Origin: Rouxiella silvae
GTDB lineage: Bacteria; Pseudomonadota; Gammaproteobacteria; Enterobacterales; Enterobacteriaceae
NCBI RefSeq assembly: GCF_002093625.1
Contig: NZ_MRWD01000001.1
Location: forward strand, 172,922 to 236,921
DNA length: 64,000 nt
Direction: 5' to 3'
Positions 43,937-52,437 of the stretch are shown here, piece after piece. Made by a program: the position numbers and the translations under genes. Below the pieces are notes generated by a model. The model was not told the origin of the DNA and made no database searches. It saw only the letters and a list, made by a program, of their open reading frames with translations. Numbering within the stretch: position 1 is the stretch's first letter; every line of letters begins with the position of its first letter.

Positions 43937-44662
43937 ATGTGCTATATACAGGGTTCAACCATCAACACTGCCAATATACGTTTACCTCTGCGGAAATACC
44001 TTACTCCACCTCTATTTAATGACGATAAAAAGCATGGTGTAAAAGAATTGATCTCTGCTTTTGAACGTTTGAATAACACTCCACAAAACTTAACACCTCC
44101 TTTTACCCCCTCTAGAAAACTGTCTACGTCAACGAGTCAACTCACTCCAAATTTAAAGTCTTTTAATATGTTAGCAAGTACTCAGCGCTATCAACCCTGC
44201 GCTCCTCCTGTACAAAAAAATGACCACCAAAATAGCGTAGAAAAACCTTTCTCTTATCCGCTTCTCGTTTCAGGTTCTGATTCAGAACTGCGCTCTCCGG
44301 CATTGGTGTTGGACATGATGAAAAAACTATCATCTACTATCAATGAAGATAATCAAGATGATGAGTATTTTTATGACGAGTATCTTGATGACGAGTATTA
44401 TGTTAATGATACTTTCTCGCAGATTACTATGCAGAAACTATTGGATATAGAGAAGGAAACCGTAGATGTCAATGCTGAATTACGTCTTATTGAACAATCT
44501 TTAAATAAATTTAATACAAACATTCCAGGAAACTCTAGTTTTAAAAACAACTCTCACAGCAGCCATCCTGAAAACATTCAAAGCTGCGCTAATTCAGCCA
44601 GTAAAGATAAGGTAAATCCATTCAACTGGTTGCAAAGTGGTAATGATAAATTTATTTATTAA
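43937..44662 (+). CDS. AT-rich unknown protein A of a probable paralogous pair
   Basis: 241 residues, no signal peptide and no membrane helix. Codon use is clearly more AT-rich than in neighbouring genes. The N-terminal 100 residues are Pro/Ser/Thr/Asn-rich and look disordered. KPFSYPLLVSGSDSELRSPALVLDMMKKL (about 103-131) is followed by an acidic, tyrosine-rich stretch (DDEYFYDEYLDDEYY) and a short helix (DVNAELRLIEQSLNKFN). AAAGGA sits 7 nt before the ATG, so the gene looks expressed. It shares the LVL motif and the helix with the next gene. I recognise no family. A secreted effector or a structural protein are both conceivable, but neither is shown. Confidence 0.7.
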   Translation: MCYIQGSTINTANIRLPLRKYLTPPLFNDDKKHGVKELISAFERLNNTPQNLTPPFTPSRKLSTSTSQLTPNLKSFNMLASTQRYQPCAPPVQKNDHQNSVEKPFSYPLLVSGSDSELRSPALVLDMMKKLSSTINEDNQDDEYFYDEYLDDEYYVNDTFSQITMQKLLDIEKETVDVNAELRLIEQSLNKFNTNIPGNSSFKNNSHSSHPENIQSCANSASKDKVNPFNWLQSGNDKFIY

Positions 44663-44667
44663 CTCAA

Positions 44668-44720
44668 TGACTACTGTCCCCGCGTAGGGACTGCCAATTA
44701 AACAAAGGGAGGCTTAAAGC
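44668..44720. repeat. Decayed copy of the yehW 3' end
   Basis: This 53-nt stretch after protein A aligns with 45528-45580, which covers the spacer and last codons of yehW. Shared blocks in order are TGACTA, GTCCCCG, AGGG, CTGCCAATT and a G/C-rich end. It suggests that gene A or B was duplicated together with the neighbouring yehW tail. A conserved stem-loop (GTCCC/GGGAC) is the alternative explanation. Confidence 0.45.
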
Positions 44721-44730
44721 CTCTTTATTT
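44705..44730 (+). terminator. Intrinsic terminator between unknown genes A and B
   Basis: GAGGC-TTAAA-GCCTC (44709-44723) followed by TTTATTT. The A-rich 5' flank makes the stem short but clear. Confidence 0.6.
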
Positions 44731-44748
44731 CATGCTTAGGAGTTCACT

Positions 44749-45504
44749 ATGACTAATATCGTTAACTCTTTACCCAAAACACCCGTCTATTCTCTAGTAA
44801 ATAATGGCCGTTCTAAGTTCTTGCTTCCAGGAAATAACAAACCCTTTGCCTGCATAAATATAAGAAAGATCGAAAACAGTAACCCCTCACTTCCCCCTGC
44901 TCCTAGCAGCAATATCAAAGCCAGTGGAAATTATGCTCAGGAAATATCTGATATTAAATTTAAAAATAACACCCTAGAGCGTTCAGATAAACTATCAGAA
45001 ATTCTGAGGTCGAGTTTAGACATCAGCAGCCATAGAGTATCAAGAAGTCGCAACACTCCTAGCTACGGCAATGTTCACGGTTTGAAATTCCCTCTTCTGG
45101 TTTTTAATGCCGAAAAAAAAATTCACGGATTAAAATCCCCTTTTCTGGTTTTGGCAGCTGATAAAAAAAAAAAACCCCGCTCGCTGGTTTTAGAGGCCAT
45201 TAAACTCGTCATACCGCATGAAAAGAATGCAATAGAAAGCGAGTTTGCTCTTGTCCCTAACACTGAGCTGGATAAAAAGACGAGAATGGAAGAGCAGATA
45301 AACGTCGTGAATCAGGAAATTAATGAATTAAATAGTGATCTACTTTTAGTTAGACGTTCATTTAAGAGATCTGAATCAGAAATCAGTAAAATAGATAACA
45401 CATTGAACATCCTGAAAGAGAATTTAAGAAACAATTACTATAAGGATAAAGTCATGTCGTTATATATTTCCAAACATGAAAACTCGAATATTATAAATCA
45501 ATAA
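44749..45504 (+). CDS. AT-rich unknown protein B of a probable paralogous pair
   Basis: 251 residues, without signal peptide or membrane helix, AT-rich like its upstream partner. About residues 109-152 hold near-repeats: HGLKFPLLVFNAEKKI, HGLKSPFLVLAADKKK and PRSLVLEAIKLV, echoing YPLLV...SPALVLDMM in protein A. The C-terminal third is a likely coiled coil (KTRMEEQINVVNQEINELNSDLLLVRRSFKRSESEISKIDNTLNILKENL), with NELNSDLLLVRRSFKR similar to NAELRLIEQSLNK in A. AGGAG precedes the ATG by 7 nt. Function is unknown. It is convergent with yehW, 26 nt away. Confidence 0.7.
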   Translation: MTNIVNSLPKTPVYSLVNNGRSKFLLPGNNKPFACINIRKIENSNPSLPPAPSSNIKASGNYAQEISDIKFKNNTLERSDKLSEILRSSLDISSHRVSRSRNTPSYGNVHGLKFPLLVFNAEKKIHGLKSPFLVLAADKKKKPRSLVLEAIKLVIPHEKNAIESEFALVPNTELDKKTRMEEQINVVNQEINELNSDLLLVRRSFKRSESEISKIDNTLNILKENLRNNYYKDKVMSLYISKHENSNIINQ

Positions 45505-45530
45505 AGATTAAAGGGTAGCCACTGCCCTGA

Positions 45531-46313
45531 CTAGTCCCCGTCCGCTGAGGGCTGCCAATTTTGTAAGCGGCGGCTCCAGCGCTCAAACGCCATATCCACG
45601 ATAATCGCCAACAATGCCACGACCAGCGCGCCTTGCAGAACATAGGCGGTGTTGAATCCGCTTAGCCCGATAATAATCGGCGAGCCCAGACTCTGGGTTC
45701 CCACGGTCGAGGCAATCGCCGCCGTGCCGATATTGATGATCACCGATGTGCGTATTCCGGCAAGAATAACCGGTGCGGCGAGAGGCAGTTCAACCTTGCG
45801 CAGGACCTGCCAGCGGCTCATCCCCACGCCTTGGGCAATCTCTCGCGCCGAAGTGGGTACGGACTCGATACCTGCGATGGTACCTTGTAAAATTGGCAAT
45901 AATCCATAAAGTACCAACGCGATAATAGCCGGTTTTTCACTGAATCCCATCACCGGCACCGCAATCGCCAATACTGCCACCGGCGGAAAGGTTTGCCCCA
46001 TAGCCACTAGCGTCTCAACTAAGGCTCGAAACTCTTTGCCCGCCTGACGCGTTACGCCAATGCCGGCCAGCATACCGATAATCACCGCAATCGCGCTGGA
46101 AATACCCACCAGCAGCAGATGAGCGACAACTAGGCCGGAAAAACTGTCCTGCAAATACACCGGCCTGTCGAGGTTAGGAAACATCCAGTGGAACAGCCAT
46201 CCCAGTGAACTCATGCCGAGCACCAGTGCAATAAATACCGCGATAACCCAAGGCAATGGGTCACGTAGAATACGCAGCCAGCGACTGTCTGCGTCAGTTT
46301 TGTTCAGGCTCAT
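45531..46313 (-). CDS. yehW: Osmoprotectant ABC transporter permease YehW
   Basis: 260 residues (E. coli YehW 243). Five to six membrane helices and the binding-protein-dependent permease loop ([51 protein letters not shown]) of the ProW/OpuCB group. It is one of the two permeases of the YehZYXW low-affinity glycine betaine system. Its start overlaps the yehX stop by 4 nt. It is the last gene of the operon. Confidence 0.92.
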   Translation of the reverse strand: MSLNKTDADSRWLRILRDPLPWVIAVFIALVLGMSSLGWLFHWMFPNLDRPVYLQDSFSGLVVAHLLLVGISSAIAVIIGMLAGIGVTRQAGKEFRALVETLVAMGQTFPPVAVLAIAVPVMGFSEKPAIIALVLYGLLPILQGTIAGIESVPTSAREIAQGVGMSRWQVLRKVELPLAAPVILAGIRTSVIINIGTAAIASTVGTQSLGSPIIIGLSGFNTAYVLQGALVVALLAIIVDMAFERWSRRLQNWQPSADGD

Positions 46314-47248
46314 GCATTCTCCCTTTCGGCCACTAGGTCAGAAAAGTGCAGCACGCCCAGCGATTGCTGGTTGTCATCAATCACCGGCAATTGCTCGGTG
46401 TGGCGAGCAACAAACACCGATAACGCTTCGCGCAGGGTCATCGACGCCAAGACCGGTTCTCCCGCCACACTTTCACCACGACGCGTTCTGTCGCCAACCC
46501 TCGCCAGCGACAGCAGTTTTATGCCCACGTCGCTGCGGCCAAAGAAATCGCGTACAAACGGCGTGGCTGGCTGGGTGAGCATCTCCAGCGGCGTGCCTTG
46601 CTGAACTATCTGCCCGTCGCTGAGCAACACAATACGGTCAGCAAGACCCAGCGCCTCATCAATATCATGGGTCACCAGCACAATGGTGCGCCCGGAAAGC
46701 TGATGAATACGCGCAATCTCCTGCTGCAACGTAGCCCGCGTGACCGGGTCGAGTGCGCCAAAAGGTTCATCCATCAATAAAACTTCAGGGTCAGAAGCCA
46801 ACGCGCGCGCCACGCCCACTCGCTGCTGCTGGCCGCCGGAAAGCTGATGCGGATAGCGCTTGCGAAACTGCTGCGGGTCGAGGTGAAGTAGCTCCATCAG
46901 CTCAGTCACGCGATCACGAATCTTTGCCTTCGGCCATTTGAGCAGCTGCGGCACGGTGGCAATATTTTCCTCAACCGTCCAGTGCGGAAACAGGCCAATC
47001 GACTGAATGGCATACCCCATCCTGCGCCGTAAATCCTGCGCCCGAAACTTCTCAATCGGCTCATCGGCAAAGGTAATTTGTCCCCTGTCGTGCTCCACCA
47101 GCCGGTTAATCATCTTTAATGTGGTGGATTTTCCGGAGCCTGAGGTGCCAATCAGCACGGTGAATTCACCCTTGGCGATATTCAAATCGAGGTCACGAAC
47201 CACGGCTTTACCGGCAAAGTGTTTACTGACGCGAGAGAAATGGATCAT
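46310..47248 (-). CDS. yehX: Osmoprotectant ABC transporter ATP-binding protein YehX
   Basis: 312 residues (E. coli 308). Walker [10 protein letters not shown] (about 34-42), [15 protein letters not shown], Walker [14 protein letters not shown] and the H-loop VTHDIDEAL are intact. The C-terminus has a CBS-type stretch ([43 protein letters not shown]), usual in OpuA/ProV-type ATPases and linked to osmotic sensing. It overlaps both neighbours by 4 nt. Confidence 0.93.
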   Translation of the reverse strand: MIHFSRVSKHFAGKAVVRDLDLNIAKGEFTVLIGTSGSGKSTTLKMINRLVEHDRGQITFADEPIEKFRAQDLRRRMGYAIQSIGLFPHWTVEENIATVPQLLKWPKAKIRDRVTELMELLHLDPQQFRKRYPHQLSGGQQQRVGVARALASDPEVLLMDEPFGALDPVTRATLQQEIARIHQLSGRTIVLVTHDIDEALGLADRIVLLSDGQIVQQGTPLEMLTQPATPFVRDFFGRSDVGIKLLSLARVGDRTRRGESVAGEPVLASMTLREALSVFVARHTEQLPVIDDNQQSLGVLHFSDLVAERENA

Positions 47249-48408
47249 GTGCGCGAGGTCTCCAGAATTGAGACTAAAAATTTAAAGACTCCGTCAACCA
47301 CGGCAGCCATTAACACCACCGGAATGACCCCGAGCAACACCAGGTCCAACGCGCTGCTCAGCAGTCCCTGGAACATAATGGCACCCAGCCCACCGGCGCC
47401 AATCAGCGCCGCAACCATCGCCATTCCGACCGTTTGCACCGCAACAATGCGGATACCGGACAAAATAACGGGCAGCGCGATGGGCACCTGAACCTTGCAA
47501 AACACCTGAATTCGGCTCAGCCCCATTCCCGTTGCCGACTCGATAACGCCAGGTGCTACCGAATTCATTCCGGCAATCACGCTGCGCACCAGCGGCAACA
47601 ATGAGTACAGTACCAGAGCAATAATGGCTGGGGCGGCACCGATGCCGCTCACACCATGCTCACCTAGCCAAGGAACGGCCTTCGCCAGACCGGCAAGCGG
47701 TGCGAGCAGCAGGCCAAACAACGCAATCGAAGGGAGAGTTTGGATAATATTTAATACGGAGAGAATGGCCGGTTGCCAACGTGGCCGTCGGGCGCAAAAT
47801 ACTCCCAGCGGCAGGCCAATCAAAATCGCCGGGATAAGCGTGCCCAATAAAATACCAAGATGCTGCCAGAGGGCATCATCGAACACATCGGAACGATTAT
47901 CGTACTCTTTCAATAAAGAGAGCTGGGAAAGCTGGCCGTTCACCAGCAACAGTACGATGGGGATCGCCAGTTGCAGATTCAGCAGCACCCGCCAGCTGTG
48001 ATTTGAGGTCATACGACTAATCGCATCGGAGGCAATGAGCAGCAGCAGCGCGCCACACGCCCAGAAACCTCCGCCAAAAGAAATTCTTGCCAGGCTGTCT
48101 TCATCCCCGCCGGTCAACACCAAGGCTGCATGCCCGGCCAGCGCAGTCTGCGCCGTCAGGAGCAGCTCGGCCAATAGCATAATCAGCAGATAAACCCGCC
48201 AATCAGGGCTGACAAACGACAGCATCAACAGTGCAAAAACCGGCACCAATAGCAGCATCGTGGGTCCTTGCAGCAGGCTGTAAAGCGGGATCCCCTGCCC
48301 CGAAATCAAACGATTTGGCGCATGAGTGATAAAGGCCAGACCGGCTCCTGCGGCAATCATTAGCACCAGCAATGTAAGCAGTACGCGATTTTTTACCCAA
48401 TTACTCAA
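47245..48408 (-). CDS. yehY: Osmoprotectant ABC transporter permease YehY
   Basis: 387 residues (E. coli 385). The N-terminal half has about five extra membrane helices. The C-terminal half is the permease domain with the EAA-type loop (GVIESATGMGLSRIQVFCKVQVPIALPVILSGIRIVAVQTVGMAMVAALIGAGGLG). This two-part build is specific to YehY. It begins 34 nt after osmF and overlaps yehX by 4 nt. Confidence 0.93.
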   Translation of the reverse strand: MSNWVKNRVLLTLLVLMIAAGAGLAFITHAPNRLISGQGIPLYSLLQGPTMLLLVPVFALLMLSFVSPDWRVYLLIMLLAELLLTAQTALAGHAALVLTGGDEDSLARISFGGGFWACGALLLLIASDAISRMTSNHSWRVLLNLQLAIPIVLLLVNGQLSQLSLLKEYDNRSDVFDDALWQHLGILLGTLIPAILIGLPLGVFCARRPRWQPAILSVLNIIQTLPSIALFGLLLAPLAGLAKAVPWLGEHGVSGIGAAPAIIALVLYSLLPLVRSVIAGMNSVAPGVIESATGMGLSRIQVFCKVQVPIALPVILSGIRIVAVQTVGMAMVAALIGAGGLGAIMFQGLLSSALDLVLLGVIPVVLMAAVVDGVFKFLVSILETSRT

Positions 48409-48442
48409 ACAATATCTCCTGCCTACTTGCCGAATCAGCTAA

Positions 48443-49390
48443 TTATTTTTTCTTGATAAAGCCTTTTTGTACCAGATATTTGGCTGCTACTTTTTTGGCA
48501 TCTGCACCACCGACCGCAATTTGCGCATTCAGTTTTTGCAGCGTTGGGCCATCGAGTGAGGCAAACACCGGTTTTAGCAGTTCAGGGATCTGCGGATACT
48601 CTTTCAATACTGATTCACGAATAATTGGCGCTGGCGCATAGATTGGCTGCACGCCCTTAGGATCCTGCAACGTGACCAGGCCCAGCGCGGCGACCGGACC
48701 ATCCGTGCCGTAGGCCATCGCCGCATTAACGCCAGAGGTTTTCTCCGCCGCGGCCTTAATGGTTACCGCCGTATCTCCCCCCGCGAGCGACAGCAGCTGA
48801 TTTTGCTTGAGCTTGAATCCATAGGCATTTTCGAAAGCAGGTAACGCGTCAGGGCGTTCAATAAACTCAGCCGAGGCCGCCAGCTTGAAATCACCGCCGC
48901 CGTTAACCCACTTGCCTAAATCTTCTAGCGTTTGCAGATGATTTGCTGTGGCAACGTCTTGGCGTACCGCGATGGTCCAGGTGTTATTAGCAGGAGACGG
49001 GTCAAGCCAAACAATTTTGTTCTGGTCGTAATCGAGCTTTTTCACCTTCTCATAGCCCTGTTGAGCATTTTTCCACGCAGGATCTTTCTCGTCAGAGAAG
49101 AAGAATGCGCCGTTGCCGGTATATTCGGGATAGATATCAATCTCGCCCGCGGTAATCGCGCCGCGCAGGACCTTGGTGTTACCGAGCTGAAGCTTATTGG
49201 TCGTCTTGATGCCGTTGGCGTCAAGCACCTGCACAATAATATTACCGAGCAGCGAACCTTCAGTATCGATTTTTGAACCGACTTTCACACTGTCTGCCGC
49301 CTGAGCCGAGAAACTCAGGGTACCGATCACAGCCATTACTGCTGCGGCAGCTATACTTCTCAATCGAGCATTACCCATTGTGCGCGCCAT
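48443..49390 (-). CDS. osmF: Osmoprotectant-binding periplasmic protein OsmF (YehZ)
   Basis: 315 residues (E. coli 305). The signal peptide is at about 1-31 (SFSAQA|ADSVKVGSKIDTEGSLLGNIIVQVLDANG). The OpuAC/QAT-family binding domain contains GEIDIYPEYTGNGAFFF and ANNTWTIAVRQDVA. It delivers glycine betaine or similar solutes to YehWXY. In E. coli the operon is induced by sigma-S and osmotic stress. It is the first gene of the operon. The 250 nt upstream are divergent to an alcohol dehydrogenase gene, and no operator was recognised there. Confidence 0.93.
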   Translation of the reverse strand: MARTMGNARLRSIAAAAVMAVIGTLSFSAQAADSVKVGSKIDTEGSLLGNIIVQVLDANGIKTTNKLQLGNTKVLRGAITAGEIDIYPEYTGNGAFFFSDEKDPAWKNAQQGYEKVKKLDYDQNKIVWLDPSPANNTWTIAVRQDVATANHLQTLEDLGKWVNGGGDFKLAASAEFIERPDALPAFENAYGFKLKQNQLLSLAGGDTAVTIKAAAEKTSGVNAAMAYGTDGPVAALGLVTLQDPKGVQPIYAPAPIIRESVLKEYPQIPELLKPVFASLDGPTLQKLNAQIAVGGADAKKVAAKYLVQKGFIKKK

Positions 49391-49640
49391 GTTATTTCCT
49401 CATATCGGAGTGAAGACCGGCTTAGATCAAAGTTAAAAAGCAAAAATGTGTTCATAAAATGAGAGTGTTACAAGGATAGTTCAATTTTTGCCGAGAGCGC
49501 AAAAAGGCCAGTCATCAAATCAGCTGTCATGAGGGGAGTAAAATGACTTTTATTGCATAGCTTTACTCAAAATTAGCTTAACCCAACCCTTCAATCACCA
49601 CGCCGTATCAGCCGGTATTTAATTGAGTAATGAGGAAAAT

Positions 49641-50693
49641 ATGACCACTCGTACCCAACCCAGAAAGGTGAAAGCAGCCGTAGTAAACCGTCATCAACAC
49701 TTGAGTTTTCAAGAGTTACAGCTTAAAGCACCGCATCAAAATGAAGTCGGCGTAAAGATCGTGGCCTGCGGAATTTGTCATACCGATCTGGGTTTTCTCA
49801 GTGAAGGTTCTATCCTCGGCCATGAAGGCGCGGGCATTGTCGAACAGGTCGGTAGCGCAGTGACGGCGGTTAAACCGGGCGATCACGTGCTGCTGTCTTA
49901 TCAATCCTGCGGGCAATGTGCGCCGTGCCATGATAGTCAGCCTTTCAACTGCCAGCATTTCTCGAAGCTCAATTTTGGCTTTCAGCGCCTTGACGGCAGC
50001 AGCGCCTATCCCGATGGTGTTCAGGGGCATTTTTTTGGACAGTCGGCGTTTGCCAATTACTGCCTGGTGACCGAACAAAATTTGGTGAAAATCGCCCCGG
50101 AACTGCCGCTGGAAGTTCTTGCGCCACTGGGCTGCGGCATGCAAACCGGCGCGGGAACGGTGCTTAATACGTTAAAAGTTAAGGCCGGTGAAAGTCTGAT
50201 GGTAATGGGCACCGGTGCCGTGGGGCTCGCGGCAGTGATGGCAGCTAAAATTGCCGGGGCCAAAACGATTATCGCGGTTGACCGTGATCCCACGCGTCTG
50301 GCGCTGGCAATCAAACTGGGCGCGACTGAGTCGATCAATTCGGATGAAGAAAACTACCTCGCCACACTCTGCCCGCATTTGGACTACGTGATTGATACCA
50401 CGGGCATTGGCCATCTGGATGAACTCGCGCAGGAGGTCTTAAAAGAAGGCGGGACGCTGGTTCGCCTCACCGGTTCCTGCGGCGAAACCTTAACCCGTGG
50501 GCGTAAAGCCATTAGCGTGGTTCAGGGCGACTCGGTCGCGCAAGATTTCCTTCCCAAGCTGGTGGAATATTGGCAGCAGGGCCGTTTCCCCGTGGAACAA
50601 CTGATCACTTACTACCACTTTGACGACATAAACCGTGCTCTGAAAGAAGCGCACAACGGCAAGGTGATTAAGCCGGTCCTCGTTTGGGACTAA
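49641..50693 (+). CDS. Zinc-dependent alcohol dehydrogenase (class III/aryl-alcohol type)
   Basis: 350 residues. The catalytic zinc residues lie in CGICHTDLGF and GHEGAGIV. The structural zinc loop CGQCAPCHDSQPFNC has the usual four cysteines, and the NAD motif GTGAVGLAAVMAAKIAGA is clear. The insert KLNFGFQRLDGSSAYPDG is typical of aryl- or benzyl-alcohol dehydrogenase-type members. The ATG at 49641 has GAGGAAAAT before it. The longer ORF would need a TTG start. It is a single gene divergent from osmF. The substrate is unknown. Confidence 0.85.
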   Translation: MTTRTQPRKVKAAVVNRHQHLSFQELQLKAPHQNEVGVKIVACGICHTDLGFLSEGSILGHEGAGIVEQVGSAVTAVKPGDHVLLSYQSCGQCAPCHDSQPFNCQHFSKLNFGFQRLDGSSAYPDGVQGHFFGQSAFANYCLVTEQNLVKIAPELPLEVLAPLGCGMQTGAGTVLNTLKVKAGESLMVMGTGAVGLAAVMAAKIAGAKTIIAVDRDPTRLALAIKLGATESINSDEENYLATLCPHLDYVIDTTGIGHLDELAQEVLKEGGTLVRLTGSCGETLTRGRKAISVVQGDSVAQDFLPKLVEYWQQGRFPVEQLITYYHFDDINRALKEAHNGKVIKPVLVWD

Positions 50694-50895
50694 ATTTTTT
50701 AAAAAGCCAGTGTATGTAAAAAGTCATTATCTATGGAAAAGTAAGCCGTTGAGAAGATAGCGGATAGTCAACCGCCGGGGTGATTTGCCCCCAATTTTTA
50801 AGAATTATTTATTTTAATATATAACTAATTTGCACTTGTGACTTGGCTGTCTGGACGTCTATACTGCTTTTTTTAATAAAAGCGTAGTATAAAAA

Positions 50896-52389
50896 ATGTC
50901 TGACACAACACTTGCGGCCTCTTCAGCCGCCTCATCAGGGGTTACAAACACATTCAGCGCCGATGCTCAGCCCACGCTGATCCGTTCTGCAGCTGACATT
51001 ACTCGCCTGGTTAATCAAGGCGCGACCAAGCTGAGCGATGCACGTATTGTGGTTGCTATTGCACTGGGAGGCGTTTTCCTCGACGCCTATGATCTCGGTG
51101 GCCTGGCTTTCGGCATGAAAGACATTACGCGTCAATTTGGACTCTCGCCGTCGGGTGCGGGTCTGGTCGCCTCCGCCATTACGCTGGGCGCTATTGTAGG
51201 CGCCCTGTTTGGCGGTTATCTGACCGACAAAATTGGCCGCTATCGCGTATTTATGGCCGACATGTTCTTCTTCGTAGTCGCCGCACTGGCCTGCGCCTTT
51301 GCCCCCAATGAATGGGTGCTGGGTGCATCGCGCTTCGTAATGGGCATCGGCGTGGGTATCGACCTGCCGGTAGCGATGGCGTTTTTAGCCGAATTCTCCA
51401 AACTTTCGGGACGCGGTAACAAAGCTTCGCGCGTCGCCATGTGGTGTCCGACCTGGTATGCGGCCATCAGTATTTCATACCTGTTAGTGTTGCTGCTTTA
51501 CGCAGTGCTGCCTGCCGGCCAAACCGATATTTTGTGGCGTTTAATCCTTGGCTTCGGCGCCTTTCCTGCACTGCTGATTATCGCCATTCGCCACCGATAT
51601 ATGAATGAATCGCCGGTGTGGACGGCGAATCAGGGTGATTTGGAAGGTGCGGCGGCTATTCTACGTCGTTCATACAACATCAATGTTGAAGTGGCCGACG
51701 ATGCCAATCTGACGCCACAGCCTCCGGTACGCAAGGCCGCATGGAGCAACTATGCTACCCTGCTGAAAGGCGTTTATCTGAAGCGTACGATATTGGCTAC
51801 CGTGACCTCGCTGGTCTCTCCGTTCGCCTACAATGCGGTTGCCTTTGGTCTACCGGTTATCCTTTCGACCTTCCTGGCACAATCACTTATCAGCACTATC
51901 CTGTTCTCGCTGGGTCTGAACCTGTGCTTCGCCTTCGTAGGCGGCCTGTTGGCGGTGCGTTTGGTGCCGAAGATGGGGGCGTGGAATATGACGGTGATTG
52001 GCTATACGCTACAGCTGATCGCCATGATTGGACTCGCGCTGGTCGGGCGCCCGTCGGACAGTGCCGAAGCGGCTATCTCGATAGCAATGCTGGCGCTGTT
52101 CCTGTTTGGTCAAGGTTTTGGTCCGGGTTCACATACCATGACCTTCGCCTCGCTGAGCTATCCGACGTCTCTGCGCGGCGTTGGCGTAGGCTTTAACCAG
52201 ATTCTGGTGCGCGCCAGCTCTACCGCCTCGCTGTTCCTGTTCCCGGTGCTCTCTGCGGCGCTGGGTACCGGCGTATTCTGGGTTATCGCTTTTGCGCCAC
52301 TGATTGGGCTGATTGTGCTGCTGGCGATTCGCTGGGAGCCGTCCGGTTATGACGTTGATGCGGAAGATTTCGAACAAATAAAAGCATAA
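50896..52389 (+). CDS. Major facilitator superfamily transporter (sugar porter-like)
   Basis: 497 residues with twelve membrane helices. A long N-terminal cytoplasmic tail of about 45 residues rich in Ala and Ser is followed by the MFS loop 2-3 motif GGYLTDKIGRYRVF and RFVMGIGVGIDLPVAMAFLAEF, as in the sugar or aromatic acid porter groups. Substrate unknown. Its upstream gene is an alcohol dehydrogenase 202 nt away, which may be unrelated. A terminator follows. Confidence 0.82.
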   Translation: MSDTTLAASSAASSGVTNTFSADAQPTLIRSAADITRLVNQGATKLSDARIVVAIALGGVFLDAYDLGGLAFGMKDITRQFGLSPSGAGLVASAITLGAIVGALFGGYLTDKIGRYRVFMADMFFFVVAALACAFAPNEWVLGASRFVMGIGVGIDLPVAMAFLAEFSKLSGRGNKASRVAMWCPTWYAAISISYLLVLLLYAVLPAGQTDILWRLILGFGAFPALLIIAIRHRYMNESPVWTANQGDLEGAAAILRRSYNINVEVADDANLTPQPPVRKAAWSNYATLLKGVYLKRTILATVTSLVSPFAYNAVAFGLPVILSTFLAQSLISTILFSLGLNLCFAFVGGLLAVRLVPKMGAWNMTVIGYTLQLIAMIGLALVGRPSDSAEAAISIAMLALFLFGQGFGPGSHTMTFASLSYPTSLRGVGVGFNQILVRASSTASLFLFPVLSAALGTGVFWVIAFAPLIGLIVLLAIRWEPSGYDVDAEDFEQIKA

Positions 52390-52394
52390 ACTTA

Positions 52395-52424
52395 CCCCCC
52401 ACTTGCTCGAGTGGGGGCGTTTTT
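52395..52424 (+). terminator. Intrinsic terminator after the MFS gene
   Basis: CCCCCACT (52396-52403) pairs with AGTGGGGG (52410-52417), followed by CG and five T. It also faces the convergent SUFU-like gene. Confidence 0.85.
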
Positions 52425-52437
52425 ATCCCACCAGCTA

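Noticed and set aside
45528..45580. Interpretation of the repeated 53 nt as an insertion-sequence end or attachment site
   Set aside because: There are no terminal inverted repeats, transposase, integrase or tRNA nearby. Tandem duplication explains it better.
51741..52196. 151-codon plus-strand frame inside the MFS gene
   Set aside because: It overlaps helices of a clear MFS transporter in another frame and has no independent start signal.
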